Below, piece by piece: positions 54,086-64,000 of a DNA stretch of 64,000 nt; positions within the stretch are counted from its first letter, which is position 1, and each line of letters begins with the position of its first letter. This DNA is from Luscinia megarhynchos (taxonomy: Eukaryota; Chordata; Aves; Passeriformes; Turdidae). The notes under the pieces were generated by a model that did no database searches, was not told the origin of the DNA, and saw only the letters and a list, made by a program, of their open reading frames with translations. The stretch lies in the NCBI GenBank assembly GCA_034336665.1, contig JAPFBE010000033.1, forward strand, positions 2,976,001-3,040,000, written 5' to 3'. Position numbers and translations under genes: made by a program.

Positions 54086-54490
54086 CTACATCACTCTGCC
54101 TCAAACCCGCCAAGGCAAGCGCTACGTGCTGACCATGGTGGACACCACCACCGGGTGGTTGGAGACCTACCCTGTGCCTCACGCCACTGCTCTGAACATC
54201 ATCCTGGGCCTTGAAAAACAAGTCCTTTGGAGGCATGTTACCCCTGAGAGAATTGAGTCAGACAACAGGACTCATTTCAAAAATAGCCTTGTAAGCACCT
54301 GGGCTAGAGAACACGTCATTGAGTGGGTGTACCCTATTCCCTACTATGCACCAGCGGCTGGGAAAGTCGAAAGGTGCAATGGTCTGCTTAAAACCACCTT
54401 AAAGGCACTTGGTGGTGGGAATTTCAAGAACTGGGAGATCAATCTACCAAAGGCCACATGGTTAGTGAATACCCGAGGTTCTGCTAACTG
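54050..54490 (+). pseudogene. pol: ERVL-like integrase catalytic core
   Basis: Continues in the next frame: WQIDYITLP (Asp), ESDNRTHF (Asp) and GKVERCNG (Glu). All three catalytic residues remain. Ends in a stop at about 54490; the C-terminal domain is short. Confidence 0.75.
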
Positions 54491-54800
54491 AACAGGCCCT
54501 GCCCAATCTGAGCCCTTGGGAACACCAGATGGAGATAAGGTGCCAGTGGTACACCTAAAAGGTGTCTTTTTTTTGCCTCCAGCAAAGACAATCCTGTTCG
54601 TGGTGTGGTTTTCTCTCAAGGGTGCGGTTGCACTTGGTGGGTGATGCAAAAGGGTGGAGATACCTGATGCATACCCCAAGGAGACCTTGTTCTAGGGTGA
54701 ACTATCTCTGATACTGTGCCTGTAACTGCATGTATGTATATGATTTAAAAGTTTCAATCTGCTGTAGCATGTTGGCATGGAAAAAGCTCGGGATGGATAA
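54491..54800 (+). other. Short spacer between pol and 3' LTR (no env)
   Basis: No coding motif. A GGAAAAAGCTCGGGATGGATAA purine-rich stretch abuts the LTR and may be the polypurine tract. Confidence 0.5.
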
Positions 54801-55519
54801 TGTTGGGGGTTGAGTGTCTTACTATTACTGTGTCAATTTAAAGAATTTTTCCCATTATCATGCCAATGGAGCTTGCCGGGTCACACCCAGGATCTTTGAC
54901 GACTCTAGACAAAGGGGTAGGTGGGAGCTGGGCTTCCGGAGGGGCTACTCGTGTTTCCGGAATGGTCACTTGTTTTTCCGGCGAGCTCGGAGGAGTACCC
55001 CCCGTCTCCAGCCACGCGGCCGAACGCAGGAGAGCCAGACGCTCTGCAATCACCTGCCCTGCATCTCCCCCGTTCCAGCCTCCTACCTCTGAGGACACAG
55101 CTAATCACCCGGACACAAACGGTGAGTGAGAATCTGCCTTCTCCAGCCACTCCCAGCTGACACCGGCATCGCTGCTTCCGCCCTCTCCTGTCTCTGCTCC
55201 CGCCTGCTTCTCTGCAGCTGTCCGGCTTTGACCATCTGGAGCACCGGGACCGAGTGCAGAGAGAGTGTGCCTGCAGCTAAAGAAAGGACTGGAACCGAGT
55301 TACCTGTTCTGTCTTGTTGGTAATTTTAACAACTGCTGTTGTTTCTGCTTGTACGGTTAGATATATTAGTAAAAGAGCTGTTATTCCTACCCCCTTATCT
55401 CTGCCTCAGAGTCCTTGATTCAAACAATTATAATACTTGTCGGGAGTGGAATTAAAGTCTCTATTTCAAAGGAAAACTTCTACCTTTATCGCCAGACACC
55501 TGTCCATCAAACCAGGACA
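54801..55519 (+). repeat. 3' LTR of the ERVL-like provirus
   Basis: 719 bp, TGTTGGGGGTTGAG...CAAACCAGGACA, followed by GTGTT (55520-55524). Confidence 0.85.
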
Positions 55520-55524
55520 GTGTT

Positions 55525-55753
55525 TTAAGGGCTTATTTTACTTCTCATTATCCTCCTCTGATTCTCTTAGCAATAAATTAACTTTGCAACTTGACCTGAG
55601 CTTTTTTTGCCCTTGAAATGTTTCTCCCAATCCTTATCTCACTCATGAAGCATTGTTTATTTTTTTTCCTTTGCCCATCTGTGTCAGGGGAGTATGAGCA
55701 AGTGACTCTTTTGGGTGCCTGGAGTTGGGCCAGTGTCAAACCATGAAACCTTC
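55525..55753 (-). repeat. Avian-type LTR fragment (minus)
   Basis: The minus strand reads TTTGACACTGGCCCAACTCCAGGCACCC, then AATTTATTGCTAAGAGAATCAG; from memory part of another common bird LTR. Both ends lost. Confidence 0.5.
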
Positions 55754-56478
55754 TGTGTTGGGTTGCAATACAGGATGTGGCCAGAAATGTGTATTCTGTC
55801 ACCATCTGTTGAAGCCGGGTGGGGCAATGATCCTTGTCTCGGTGACACATTTTATCTGCTAATGGGCCATTTTTAAGACCAGGTGGGGCAATCATCTTTA
55901 TCTTTTCCACAACCCATCCTCCCTCCAGGAAGATATCATCTGCTGCTGGCCCATTAAGTCCTACTGTATGACTGATAAAATTACATCATCCCATTGGGAG
56001 ATGCTCCAGCCAGGGGGAGGAGCCAAGCCTTTCCTACCTAAATAAAAACTGAGATTTTGGACACCCAGATACCTTCTTTCCACTGGATTCCAGAGGAAAA
56101 CCGGACCTTTCCACATTATCCCTGGACCTTCAGAGGAAAACTGCACCCTTCTACAGGATCACTGCTTCAACTGAGCCACATCTGCCCCTGCAGGAGGACT
56201 GTAGCCACCTTTTAACGGGACTGCTACCAACACCCTAAGTGACGGGGTGTCAGGTTGTATTCTGACTCTGTCAGTGATTTTGAGATTGTTCTTTGTAATA
56301 TTGTATTTCTATTTTAATTTTCCTAGTAAAGAACTGTGATTCCTAATTCTTATATCTTTGCCTGAGAGCCCCTTAATTTCAAAATTATAATAAATTGGTT
56401 GGGAGAGGGTTTACATTCTCCATTTCAGAGAGAAGCTTCTGCCTTTATTGGCAGAAATTTGTCCTTCAAACCAGGACA
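55754..56478 (+). repeat. Solo LTR, TGTGTTGGGTTGC...CCAGGACA
   Basis: 725 bp, flanked by AACCTTC (55747-55753 and 56479-56485). TATA-like AAATAAAAACTG at about 56038. The U5 end is the same as in the LTRs at 54801 and 56646 but U3 is different. From memory a bird LTR type. Confidence 0.75.
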
Positions 56479-56645
56479 AACCTTCATATGTGGAACCTGG
56501 TATGGCCTGCCATATAATATTCCATAGGGACTTACGTTGCATCTGCCTTGGTTGCATGTGGATTCTCAGTAAGGCTATAGGCAAGGGTGGAACCCATGTA
56601 ATGGATGTTCCTTGATAGATGTTGCTAATCTGGTGTTTAAGGGTT
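56479..56645 (-). pseudogene. pol: Gamma-type integrase fragment (C-terminal side)
   Basis: Minus strand KQTLKHQISNIYQGTSITWV and LPIALLRIHMQPR, the helix after the catalytic Glu. It joins the fragment at 57349-57726 once the solo LTR is removed. Confidence 0.65.
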
Positions 56646-57348
56646 TGTTTGGTGTTGGGGTCTGCTCCCTTACCTTTTTTTTTGTTTTGTTTTTTTTGGT
56701 TTTTTTCCAACTCTGTGGAATTTTCCATGTTATGATGCTAAGAAAGCTTATAGGACTGCACCCTAGCTCTTGAAGGCTAGGGATAAAGAGATGGGTCTGG
56801 CTCTCTTGCATGCCGGTGGGGCCGGAGGAAGACGTCCGGGGGCTGTTTACTTCCACTCCGCTCACCATTCCAACCCTGGGAGCCAGGTTCTCTGCTGTGG
56901 GGTACTGCACTGCTTCTTTCCCAGCTCTAGCCTGCTATCTCCGAGCACACAGCAGAGCACTGCGACCCATACGGTCATCGGGGACTGCTTCCTCCATCCC
57001 TTCTCCCACCTGGGACGCTGCTGACATCATCCCAGTCCTCTGCAGCTGTGCAGGACCTGCTCTGCCCTGCCCTTCACCACTGGTACTGAGCGCAGGGAGG
57101 AAGTGTCTGTGGCTGAAAAGGACTGGAACTGAGTTACTGTTCTGTTTGTTGTTAATTTTCATAGCTGCTGTTGTTTCTGTTTGTCTGGTTAGACATATTA
57201 GTAAAGAGCTGTTTTCCTACCCCCATATCTCTGCCTGAGAGTCCCTGATTCCAAAATTATAATAATCAGGAGGGAGGGGGTTTACATTCTCCATCTCGGG
57301 AGGAGGTCCTGTCTTTCTTGGCAAATACCTGTCCTCCAAACCAGGACA
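56646..57348 (+). repeat. Solo LTR with target duplication GGGTT
   Basis: 703 bp, TGTTTGGTGTTGGGG...CAAACCAGGACA, flanked by GGGTT at 56641-56645 and 57349-57353. It splits the minus-strand gamma integrase. Contains poly-T runs at about 56678-56706. Confidence 0.82.
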
Positions 57349-57760
57349 GGGTTCCATTCATGCATTCAACTTTTCCACTTGCTTGGGGCCTGACCCATTA
57401 TTGCGACAAAATATGGTCCCCTATCTGATGATTTCCCCAAAGGAACCTCAAACCATGGAATTATATGATTGAGCAAAACTTTCACTGCCTCTTTTGCTGT
57501 GTTGGTGGGACGAGTAAGCCTTGGGCCATCCATTGAAGGTGTCAACCAATACTAATATATACCTGTATCCCTCCTTACATGGCATTTCAGCAAAGTCTCT
57601 TTGATGATAGTCTCCTGTGAGATCTCCTGTTTTCGTTATCTCTAACATGACTCTTTTGCTTTTGTCCAGGTTGTTTCTACAACAGATTTCACACTTGCTT
57701 CTTATAAATTGTACATTATCAGCCATTCCTCTCCGTGTTACTACCTTCCTCAGATGTTTT
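57349..57760 (-). pseudogene. pol: Gamma-type integrase, N-domain and core
   Basis: Minus strand CEICCRNN (C-x2-C of the zinc domain), GDYHQRDFAEMP with the first catalytic Asp, and VEKLNA near the Glu. The first Asp motif and GYRYILVLVDTF are typical of class I pol. Confidence 0.65.
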
Positions 57761-57806
57761 AAGAGATTTTCTGTTCCCTAGTGAGTACTTTCATGTTCTC
57801 AATGTG

Positions 57807-58924
57807 CTATTTCTGAAAGGAGCAGGCATGGAAATACAGCGTGTCCCCCTGGGGTGACAGCCTACCCACTTTCTTTAACTTCAGCCTTGGGAAATTTAAG
57901 TAACTTGTGGTGTCTCTGATGGCATTTTGGGTTAAACTCTGAAAAATCTCTTTCTGTGGTATCACTACAAGAATGCCTTTTTCTGCAACCCCTTTTGCAG
58001 CAAAATCATCAGCAGAATGATTTCCCAGTTGGGGAGGTGTTTTGCCCTTTTGATGACTTCTGTAATGCATAATAGCTAAGTCTGAATGCTTCCAAATACT
58101 CTGCAGGAGTGCAAGAATCTGTTTAGCATGTTTAACTTCATTACCTTGAGCATTTAGTAGCCTCCTCTCCTTCCAGATTGCTCCATGGGCATGCACAGCA
58201 CTGAAGGCATATTTGGAGTCAGTCCATATATTCACCTTTTTCCCTTTTCTCAGTTCTACAGCCCTTGTGAGTGCAATAAGTTCAGCTTTCTGTGATAATA
58301 CATCTGATAGCAAGGCCTCTGCCTCTGTTATTTTATCCATGGTGGTCACTGTGTAACCTGTCACTTGCTTACGATTTCTCATGAAGCTACTTCCATCAGT
58401 ATGCAGTTCCCAATCTGAATTCTCTAGAGGCACATCCTTCAGGTCTGGTCGGCTGGAATAGGCCTTTTTTACTGTCTGTAAAGAGTCATGCTCAGGCACC
58501 TTGCCAATTAATATAGATGACAAAAACATTGCAGGGTTTACCGCAGATGTTGTTTTTAGGGTAGCATCACCCTGTTCTAACAACACAGGTTGATATTTAA
58601 GCATTCTTCTAGGAGATAGCCAGTGTCCCCTGTTTTGTTCCAGCACAGTTATTACTGTGTGAGGTACATACATGACAATGTGTTGCCCAAGGATGAATTT
58701 GCAGGCCTCCTGTATCAGGATGATAGTAGCCACTACAGCTTTCAAACACCCAGGCCACCCTTGGCTAACATTTTCTAGCTATTTTGAAAAGTAGGCCACA
58801 GTTCTTCACTGGTCTTCAAGGTGCTGCACCAGTTCCCCCAGGTCAACTTTCAGTCGCTCATATGTAAAGAGTTCAAAAGGCTTAGTTAAGTCCGGCAGCC
58901 CCAAAGCTGGATTTGACATCAGGG
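57807..58924 (-). pseudogene. pol: Gamma-type connection and RNase H
   Basis: 312 open codons (58745-57807), plus upstream pieces. Connection: LGLPDLTKPFELFTYERL (about 58890) and WLSPRRMLKYQ. RNase H: WELHTDGSSFMRN (catalytic Asp), KAELIALTRAVEL (Glu) and IWTDSKYAFSAV (Asp). Catalytic residues are retained. Confidence 0.75.
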
Positions 58925-59548
58925 TAAATCAAGAATTAAAGGGTTAAGAGCTTAGCTAGGGGATAGAAGCTATACATATAATGATTAGAGTAGAAGCAAT
59001 GTATAAAAGTTAATAATTAGCGGATGGGACAGTAGAGCTAATACAATATATCATCTGCTTGGCTTTGTTGTGTCAGGATGGGAGGATGGGGCATTGTCAC
59101 AATGAAGAACCCGTAACTGCACCTGGGCCCCAAAACCAGCCAAAACAAGGTTGGAGGGCTTGGAATATGGCCAGGGGACCAGACAGCCTGCCAACAAGAC
59201 AAAAGTGAAAAATTTAAAGAGAGGAAGACATCTCTGACTTAATCTTAAAAGACCACTGACCCATTTCAAAGCCCACCAACCCCTTTGAAGGAAAGAACTG
59301 CACAAGCATAAAAGGACTTTGAGCTAATCTTAATATGAAGCGGGGGTAGATGGAGTTAGGTAATGCATATGTGTAGGCATATTGGGTAATCACATGAATA
59401 TGTAAGACTTTTGTGGATAAAAGAGGGCAAAAGCCCCTGGATTTTGCATATGCCTGCGGGAAATTTCTCCCTGGTGTGCCCGATGTCGTAATAAACATAC
59501 CACTTTCTAACTTTACCTGGTTAGAGAGTCTTTGTCTCTGCATTGAGA
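58925..59548 (+). repeat. Solo LTR in the gamma pol, approximate ends
   Basis: Interrupts the minus-strand RT/connection between FKQLKNFL and NPALGLPD. AATAAA at 59490-59495, with a TATA-like GATAAAAGAGG at about 59416. Possible TG...CA ends are TGACATCAGGG and GTCTCTGCA, but no clean target duplication was found. Confidence 0.55.
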
Positions 59549-60311
59549 AAATTTTTCAGCTGTTTAAATGCAGCCCTTGTGCCCTCTGTCCACATGATGG
59601 TTTCTTTTTTGGTTGCCGTAAGGGAGGGCTACATACAGAGGTTTTACTGGTAGTCCATAATTTGATATCCATAACCAACATCAACCTACCATTCCCAGGA
59701 AGAATTGCATCTCTGTCACAGTGTGGGGCTCTGGAAGACAGCAGATGGCCTCTTTCTGTTCTTTGCTGAGTTGACGATGTCTGCAGAAGATTTCTAGCCC
59801 CAAGTAGACTACTGTTTCCCTGGAAACCTGTTCCTTGTCTTTCAAGACTCTATATCTACTTAGTCCCAAAAGTTCAACAGACTTACAGTGAGCTGGATGC
59901 AGTCATCTTGCATTTTGGCTGCGATTAAGATAGCAACAACATATTGAAGAATAGCCCCTCCTGACTCTTGCTTTTTCTAGTCCTCCAGTTCCTTTGCCAG
60001 CTGGTTTCCTAATATTGTTGGGCGGTTTTTGAATCCCTGGAGTAGACCTGTCCAGGTGAGCTGGGACTTCCTCCCTGTCTCAGGATTATCCCACTCAAAA
60101 GTAAAAAGTTCTTGGCTCTTCTTATGTACAGGAATACAGAAAAAGGCATCCTTTAGATCTAAGAAAGTGAACCAGCCTAATTCATTTGTCATTGTGGTCA
60201 AAAGAGTGCAGTGGTTTGCTACAAATGGGTGTATATCTTCTGTTATTTTGTTGATTTCCCCTTAAATCTTGCATTAATTGAGAACTCTTACTTTCAGCCT
60301 TCATTACTGGC
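59549..60311 (-). pseudogene. pol: Gamma-type reverse transcriptase
   Basis: Minus strand GWFTFLDLKDAFFCIPVH, then GLLQGFKNRPTILGNQLAKELED; the thumb lies around 59681-59869 (YLGLEIFCRHRQLSKEQ). The palm box area around 59940 is disrupted. Cut at about 60311 by an opposite-strand beta RT. Confidence 0.7.
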
Positions 60312-60770
60312 AGGATGAGCGTCTTTCACAATTCCTCTGCATGAGAACGATAGTGCAAAGTTTGCCTTCTCAGTGCCATCCATAAATAAGGCAGACCCAG
60401 CAAAGAGGTATCAATGGCTTGTATTCCCACAGTGGATGCAAAATTCTCCCATGATGTGCCAACTGCATGTTGCCTGGACACTAGTCCCGCCGAGAAAACG
60501 GTACCCACAGTATCTTATCTATCATTACATGGATGATAATCTGATAGCAGGTGAACACATAGACACAGAAAACCTGCTACCTGTCTTACAGCAACAATTG
60601 CAGGAGGCAGGCCTTCAAATTGCCCATGTAAAAGTCCAACAACAGGCCCCATGGAAATATTTGGGAATGCTTATCACTGAAGCCCAAATTTGGCCCCAGA
60701 AAGTAACTATTTTTACGGAGATTTGGACTTTGACAGATGCTCAAAAATTATTTGGGAACATACAGTAAGT
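60312..60770 (+). pseudogene. pol: Class II (beta-like) reverse transcriptase, from mid-palm
   Basis: FAFSVPSINKADPAKRYQW, FPQWMQNSPMMCQ and the YMDD box (YHYMDDNLIAGE) intact at about 60530. Lacks the RT N-terminus because of the junction with the minus-strand element. Confidence 0.75.
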
Positions 60771-61350
60771 TCGTAGCACTTGTGACATAACTAATGAAGA
60801 CCTTGAGCCTCTAATGTTATTATTGAAAGTAGGAAATCAGGCAAATTTGCTGCGCAAACTGACTGAAAAGCAACAGAAGGCTCTGACTCAAATTGTCACT
60901 AAATTGGGCAATTCCTTTGCAGATCGTTGGTCTCACATTTTGCCATTGTCTGTGGCTGTGCTGAATAAGGGAAAACACGTGATGGCTATCCTGATGCAGT
61001 AGGATAGCCTAGCTAAACAGCCACTAAAAATCTTGGAGTGGGTGTTTTTACTATTCAATTTAAACAAATCTTTGACCACCAGAATGGAGGCTATTGCAAA
61101 AATTGTGATGAAGGCATAGAAACGGACATTGGAAATAGCAGGAATGGAGTCCCAAAATATTCTTCTTCCATTAACTGAGGATTACTTGCAATGGTCATTA
61201 CAGAATTCAGGCACCTTACAACGGGCATTTTTTAACTTTCCAGGTCTCATTAGCACTCATTTTCCCCCCCATAAGCTTTTTTCTTTTCATCAACAGGTCG
61301 AGGAGTTGCTTGGCTATCAAAGCAACCTGTAGAAGGCCTCACAGTTTTTA
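60771..61350 (+). pseudogene. pol: Class II RT thumb/connection, degraded
   Basis: Short frames at 60814-61002 (LTEKQQKALTQI) and 61129-61332 (LPLTEDYLQWSLQNSG) in the order expected for the connection domain. Stops at about 60767 and 61000. Confidence 0.55.
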
Positions 61351-62550
61351 ATGATGTCAGTTGAAAGACTTCTAAAGCAGATGTTACTTGGCAGGACAAT
61401 GGCAAATGGCTCAGTGAAATCCTTGAGGGACCAGGAGACTCTACAGGTTCTTGAGTTACGTTCTGTTATCAGAGTATTTGAAAAATGGCCTAATGATCCC
61501 ATTAACATTGTTTCTGATTCACTCTCTGTAGTAGGTGTAGTTGAGCGCATGGAGCGAGCAATACTAAAAGAAATTCAAAACCAGGGGTTGTGGCAACTCT
61601 TTTTGCAGCTATGGCAGTTACTTAATTCTCACAGACAAGATTATTTTATTATCCATATACTGAGTCACTCTAGATTAACAGAAGGTCTGGCTTTAGGAAA
61701 TGAGAGGGCTGACAAATTGGTGGCACAACTTTGGGCCTCTGCCTCTCCCAAAATTGAGAAATTTGCCCAAGCCAGAAGGTCTCACGAGTTTTTTCAGCAA
61801 GGGGCAAAAGTTTTACACAAACAATTTGGAATATCGCTGAAGGATGCTCAAGGAATTGTCACAACTTGTCCACAATGCCAGGCTACGACTGGCGGATTGG
61901 GTCCTGGAGTTAATTCTCGTGGCTTAGGGCCTCTGCAGTTTTGGCAAACTGATGTGACTATCTATGTTCCTTTTGGTCACTTTAAATGCCTTCATGTAAC
62001 CGTAGATACATTTTCTGCCATTATTTCAGCCACTCCTATCACAAGCGAGGGCTCTCGTTTTGTCATTTGACACTGGCGAGGCTGTTTTGCCGTAATGGGC
62101 TTGCCTCAGGAAATCAAGACAGACAATGGGTCAGGATATATAGCCTGACAGACCCAAGATTTCTTAGCTTGTTGGGGAGTGAAGCATAGCACGGGCATTC
62201 CAGATAACTCCACAGGACAAGCTATTATTGAAAGAACACATCAGGTACTGAAAGGGCTGCTTGATAAACAAAAAATGGGGGAGGATGGGCTGAGCCCACA
62301 GGACAGAGTACTGAAAGCAGTTTATGTTATGAATCATCTATGATTAGGAGGTATTCGTAGTGATCCACCAGCATTAACACATTACTGGAGTTTGCAACAA
62401 GATTCTGAGTAGATGCAGCACGGACCAAAGATTAGTTTTAAGAATCCTATGACAGGGTTATGGGAAGGACCTGCAGATCTATTAATGTTGAGAAGGGACT
62501 ATACTTGTGTCTTTACAGACAAAGGACCCTGATGGATACCAGCGAAATGG
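61351..62550 (+). pseudogene. pol: Class II RNase H and integrase
   Basis: RNase H part VLELRSVIRVF and NIVSDSLSVVGVV. Integrase zinc domain HEFFQQG...LHKQF and CPQC. Core: FWQTDVTIYVPF (Asp), IKTDNGSGYIA (Asp), AIIERTHQVLKGLL (Glu). Stops at about 62068 and 62147, and near 62341 and 62410. C-terminal LWEGPADLLMLRRDYTCVF. Same lineage as 35412-36860. Confidence 0.75.
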
Positions 62551-63602
62551 ATTTGCCCCTGGCTTGAGAAGGACACTCTGATCCCTAATGTCACTAATGA
62601 GCCAACAACCAGTGATACCTGAAAACATCAAGTGCCCTCAGAACTGTGAACAATTTTGCTATCCTTGGGTAAGGTTAGAGTGTGTGGGATGTGGATTAGA
62701 TAGGTGGTATCAGTTTGGAGGAAGTAGCTTCTCAAGGTGTATAGAGTGCAGACATTGCACTCCGAAGAATTTAATATCTGGGTGGTATTATCCCAAGTGA
62801 CAGGAATAACGGTTAATTCCCTTGAAATCTGTCGGGAAGCACTAAGCTTGTTTGAATCTCGGAAGCAATTGGGGCAGGCTTTTCAGTGGTATCATAATGA
62901 CCTCCAAAGGCTTGAGCAAAGAGAGAGGGAGAAGTAAATCAAGGCTATTGAATGTGGGAAAGGAATATTTATCCCTGGGATTTGGGGAATTAGACCTGAT
63001 CAGTGGGAACAAACAAAGGGGATGTGGAAAAAGAAGAACCAAAAGAATAGGAGACGGGCACAAAAAGCAAGAGGCAGAGTCAGTTTGGATTTTGTCCCTG
63101 ATCTTATAGGGGAAATGTTTTTTACCAATTATAAGGATGAGGAATAGTTTTAAATTAGATATGTGGGGTTTTGGGGGTCCTCCTCTCTTACTTGTAATAT
63201 ATGGCAATATCTGTAATACAGAAGAAAGTAACCTGCCAGGATGGCATTGACAGAATATGTGGCTTACTTGGGCCAATGCTACTGAGGTGGACTCCTTTTG
63301 TTTATTCTTAGCCATGCCAGGAGACCCTTTCCATATATGTTTAATTTGTGTCCCAATAAGTAATTGCACTGGTTTTGCAAAATAGGTAGGAGCTGGAGGA
63401 GAGCCATATGTGAGAGGAAAATAGATTGGACAAGGAGAATCACTGGTGTAGCATGACCAAAGGTGGTACCAAATGAGACATATGCAAAAGATTGGGGATT
63501 AAGCCAAAAGGAGAAGGCTTCCAAGCAGGTATGATAACCCGATCACTGAAGGAGAGTGGACTAGACCCTCAAGAACTAGACCTGTTAGGGTCGGTACCTA
63601 GG
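62551..63602 (+). pseudogene. env: Env SU, N-terminal and middle part, broken
   Basis: Cys-rich frame 62588-62800 (CPQNCEQFCYPW, CVGCGLD, CIECRHC), then 62737-62937 and a basic stretch around 63030 (KKKNQKNRRR). Several frame changes. Assigned mainly by position between integrase and the SU C-terminus. Confidence 0.45.
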
Positions 63603-64000
63603 AATTGCTGCTTGTTTTTTAACTACATTTTAAACCCACAATCAACTGACATGATCAATGTCCTAGTCCCACGTCCCAAAAATAATAGTGTCATCCTTAA
63701 CCCAAATTCTCCATGGTATAAGAACATCACTAAATATTGCCACAATTGGACTTATCCTGGAAGTGCTGGTGAAAACGCAACTGTAAGACTGCTTCCACCT
63801 GGTGTCTTTTTAATCTGTGGGGATAGGGCATGGCCTGCAATTCCAAATAATTCTTTTGGTGGGCCTTCTTATTTAGTAAAACTAACCATGTTTGCTCCTA
63901 GCATGCACGAGATGCTGAATCAGATGATTTGGAGAGTGGGACATAGCAGGAGAGCTAAAAGAGAAATCACAGGTTTGGGACCTGATTGTCACAATCACGT
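63603..64000 (+). CDS. env: Env SU C-terminus, open to the window edge
   Basis: Open frame with several N-glycosylation sequons and PPGVFLICGDRAWPAIP, the SU signature shared with 37440-37500, ending in a furin-type RRAKR site and the first residues of TM before the window stops. Partial: the TM half lies outside. The frame has no stop over 132 codons, so this env may be better preserved than the pol upstream. Confidence 0.6.

Larger units (their letters stand above)
48901..55519 (+). mobile_element. ERVL-like (class III) env-less provirus, Lys primer
   Basis: 5' LTR 48901-49553, primer site 49559-49577, membrane-type ORF 49704-50216, gag 50273-51436, protease about 51600-51890, RT-RNase H-integrase 52030-54490, 3' LTR 54801-55519, GTGTT repeats. 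Only about 310 bases lie between integrase and the 3' LTR, so it never had or has lost env. The same family as the minus-strand fragments at 19277-21199 and 38569-39050. Confidence 0.85.

Noticed and set aside
58925..59548. Target duplication CAT or TTGA around the solo LTR
   Set aside because: Matches are too short and would not leave TG...CA ends.
62842..63369. 175-codon minus-strand frame
   Set aside because: Antisense of the env region. Leucine/proline-rich by composition; no domain.

Overview
The window is a dense graveyard of endogenous retroviruses (ERVs). I found no host gene, rRNA, tRNA, CRISPR array or bacterial-type signal. It is a vertebrate nuclear locus. Several LTR sequences (48064-48895, 55525-55753, 55754-56478) match, from memory, LTR families common in bird genomes, and several ERV types here (Lys-primed env-less ERVL-like elements, beta-like elements with alpharetrovirus-like Env) suit a bird. 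Gene-poor, ERV-packed sequence such as an avian W chromosome or pericentromere is a reasonable guess, not a demonstration.

Layout, left to right. 1-767: end of a Gly-primed-type LTR and an unassigned leader. 768-3439 (-): class II gag with a very proline-rich middle. 3663-12086 (-): a bounded provirus with two LTRs, a Ser-type primer site, class III-like pol and an unusual Env; its 4-bp flanking repeat is GGGG. 12087-15040 (-): LTR-like block, a second copy of the same Env type and a gammaretrovirus-like integrase. 15041-17460 (+): class II LTR, leader and gag. 17577-18271: solo LTR with TGTG repeats. 18276-19269: unassigned. 19277-21199 and 38569-39050 (-): two halves of one ERVL-like gag-pro-RT, split by a class II element (+, about 21207-38562). 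That element is itself split inside gag by a gamma-like provirus (-, 23646-32759, 5-bp repeat TTATC). 39086-43700 (+): another class II element carrying a solo LTR (40887-41608, AAATG) and the 3' end of a Ser-type provirus (about 42400-43300). 44340-44867 (-): gamma-type Env TM fragment. 44868-46893 (+): a 1.6-kb LTR with a Gly primer site. 46894-48063 (-): LTR, Env start and integrase end. 48064-48895: avian-type LTR. 48901-55519 (+): complete env-less ERVL-like provirus with Lys primer site and GTGTT repeats. 55520-57348: LTR fragments and solo LTRs lying in a gamma pol (-, 56479-60311), which also carries a solo LTR at about 58925-59548. 60312-64000 (+): class II pol and env running off the right edge.

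The best-preserved element is the gamma-like provirus at 23646-32759. Its LTRs differ at only about ten sites, its primer site resembles tRNA-His, gag is nearly open, pol has one visible frame break, and the 687-codon env is uninterrupted. It also has two features unexpected in a simple gammaretrovirus: a 194-codon cysteine-rich ORF with a basic tail between pol and env, and an Env ORF whose first 96 or so residues form a long arginine-rich leader before the hydrophobic signal core. Together these suggest a more complex regulatory strategy and are the main candidate for an undescribed system here.

All LTR pairs, repeats and frame relations were read by eye. Class assignments rest on remembered family motifs, and no database search was run.
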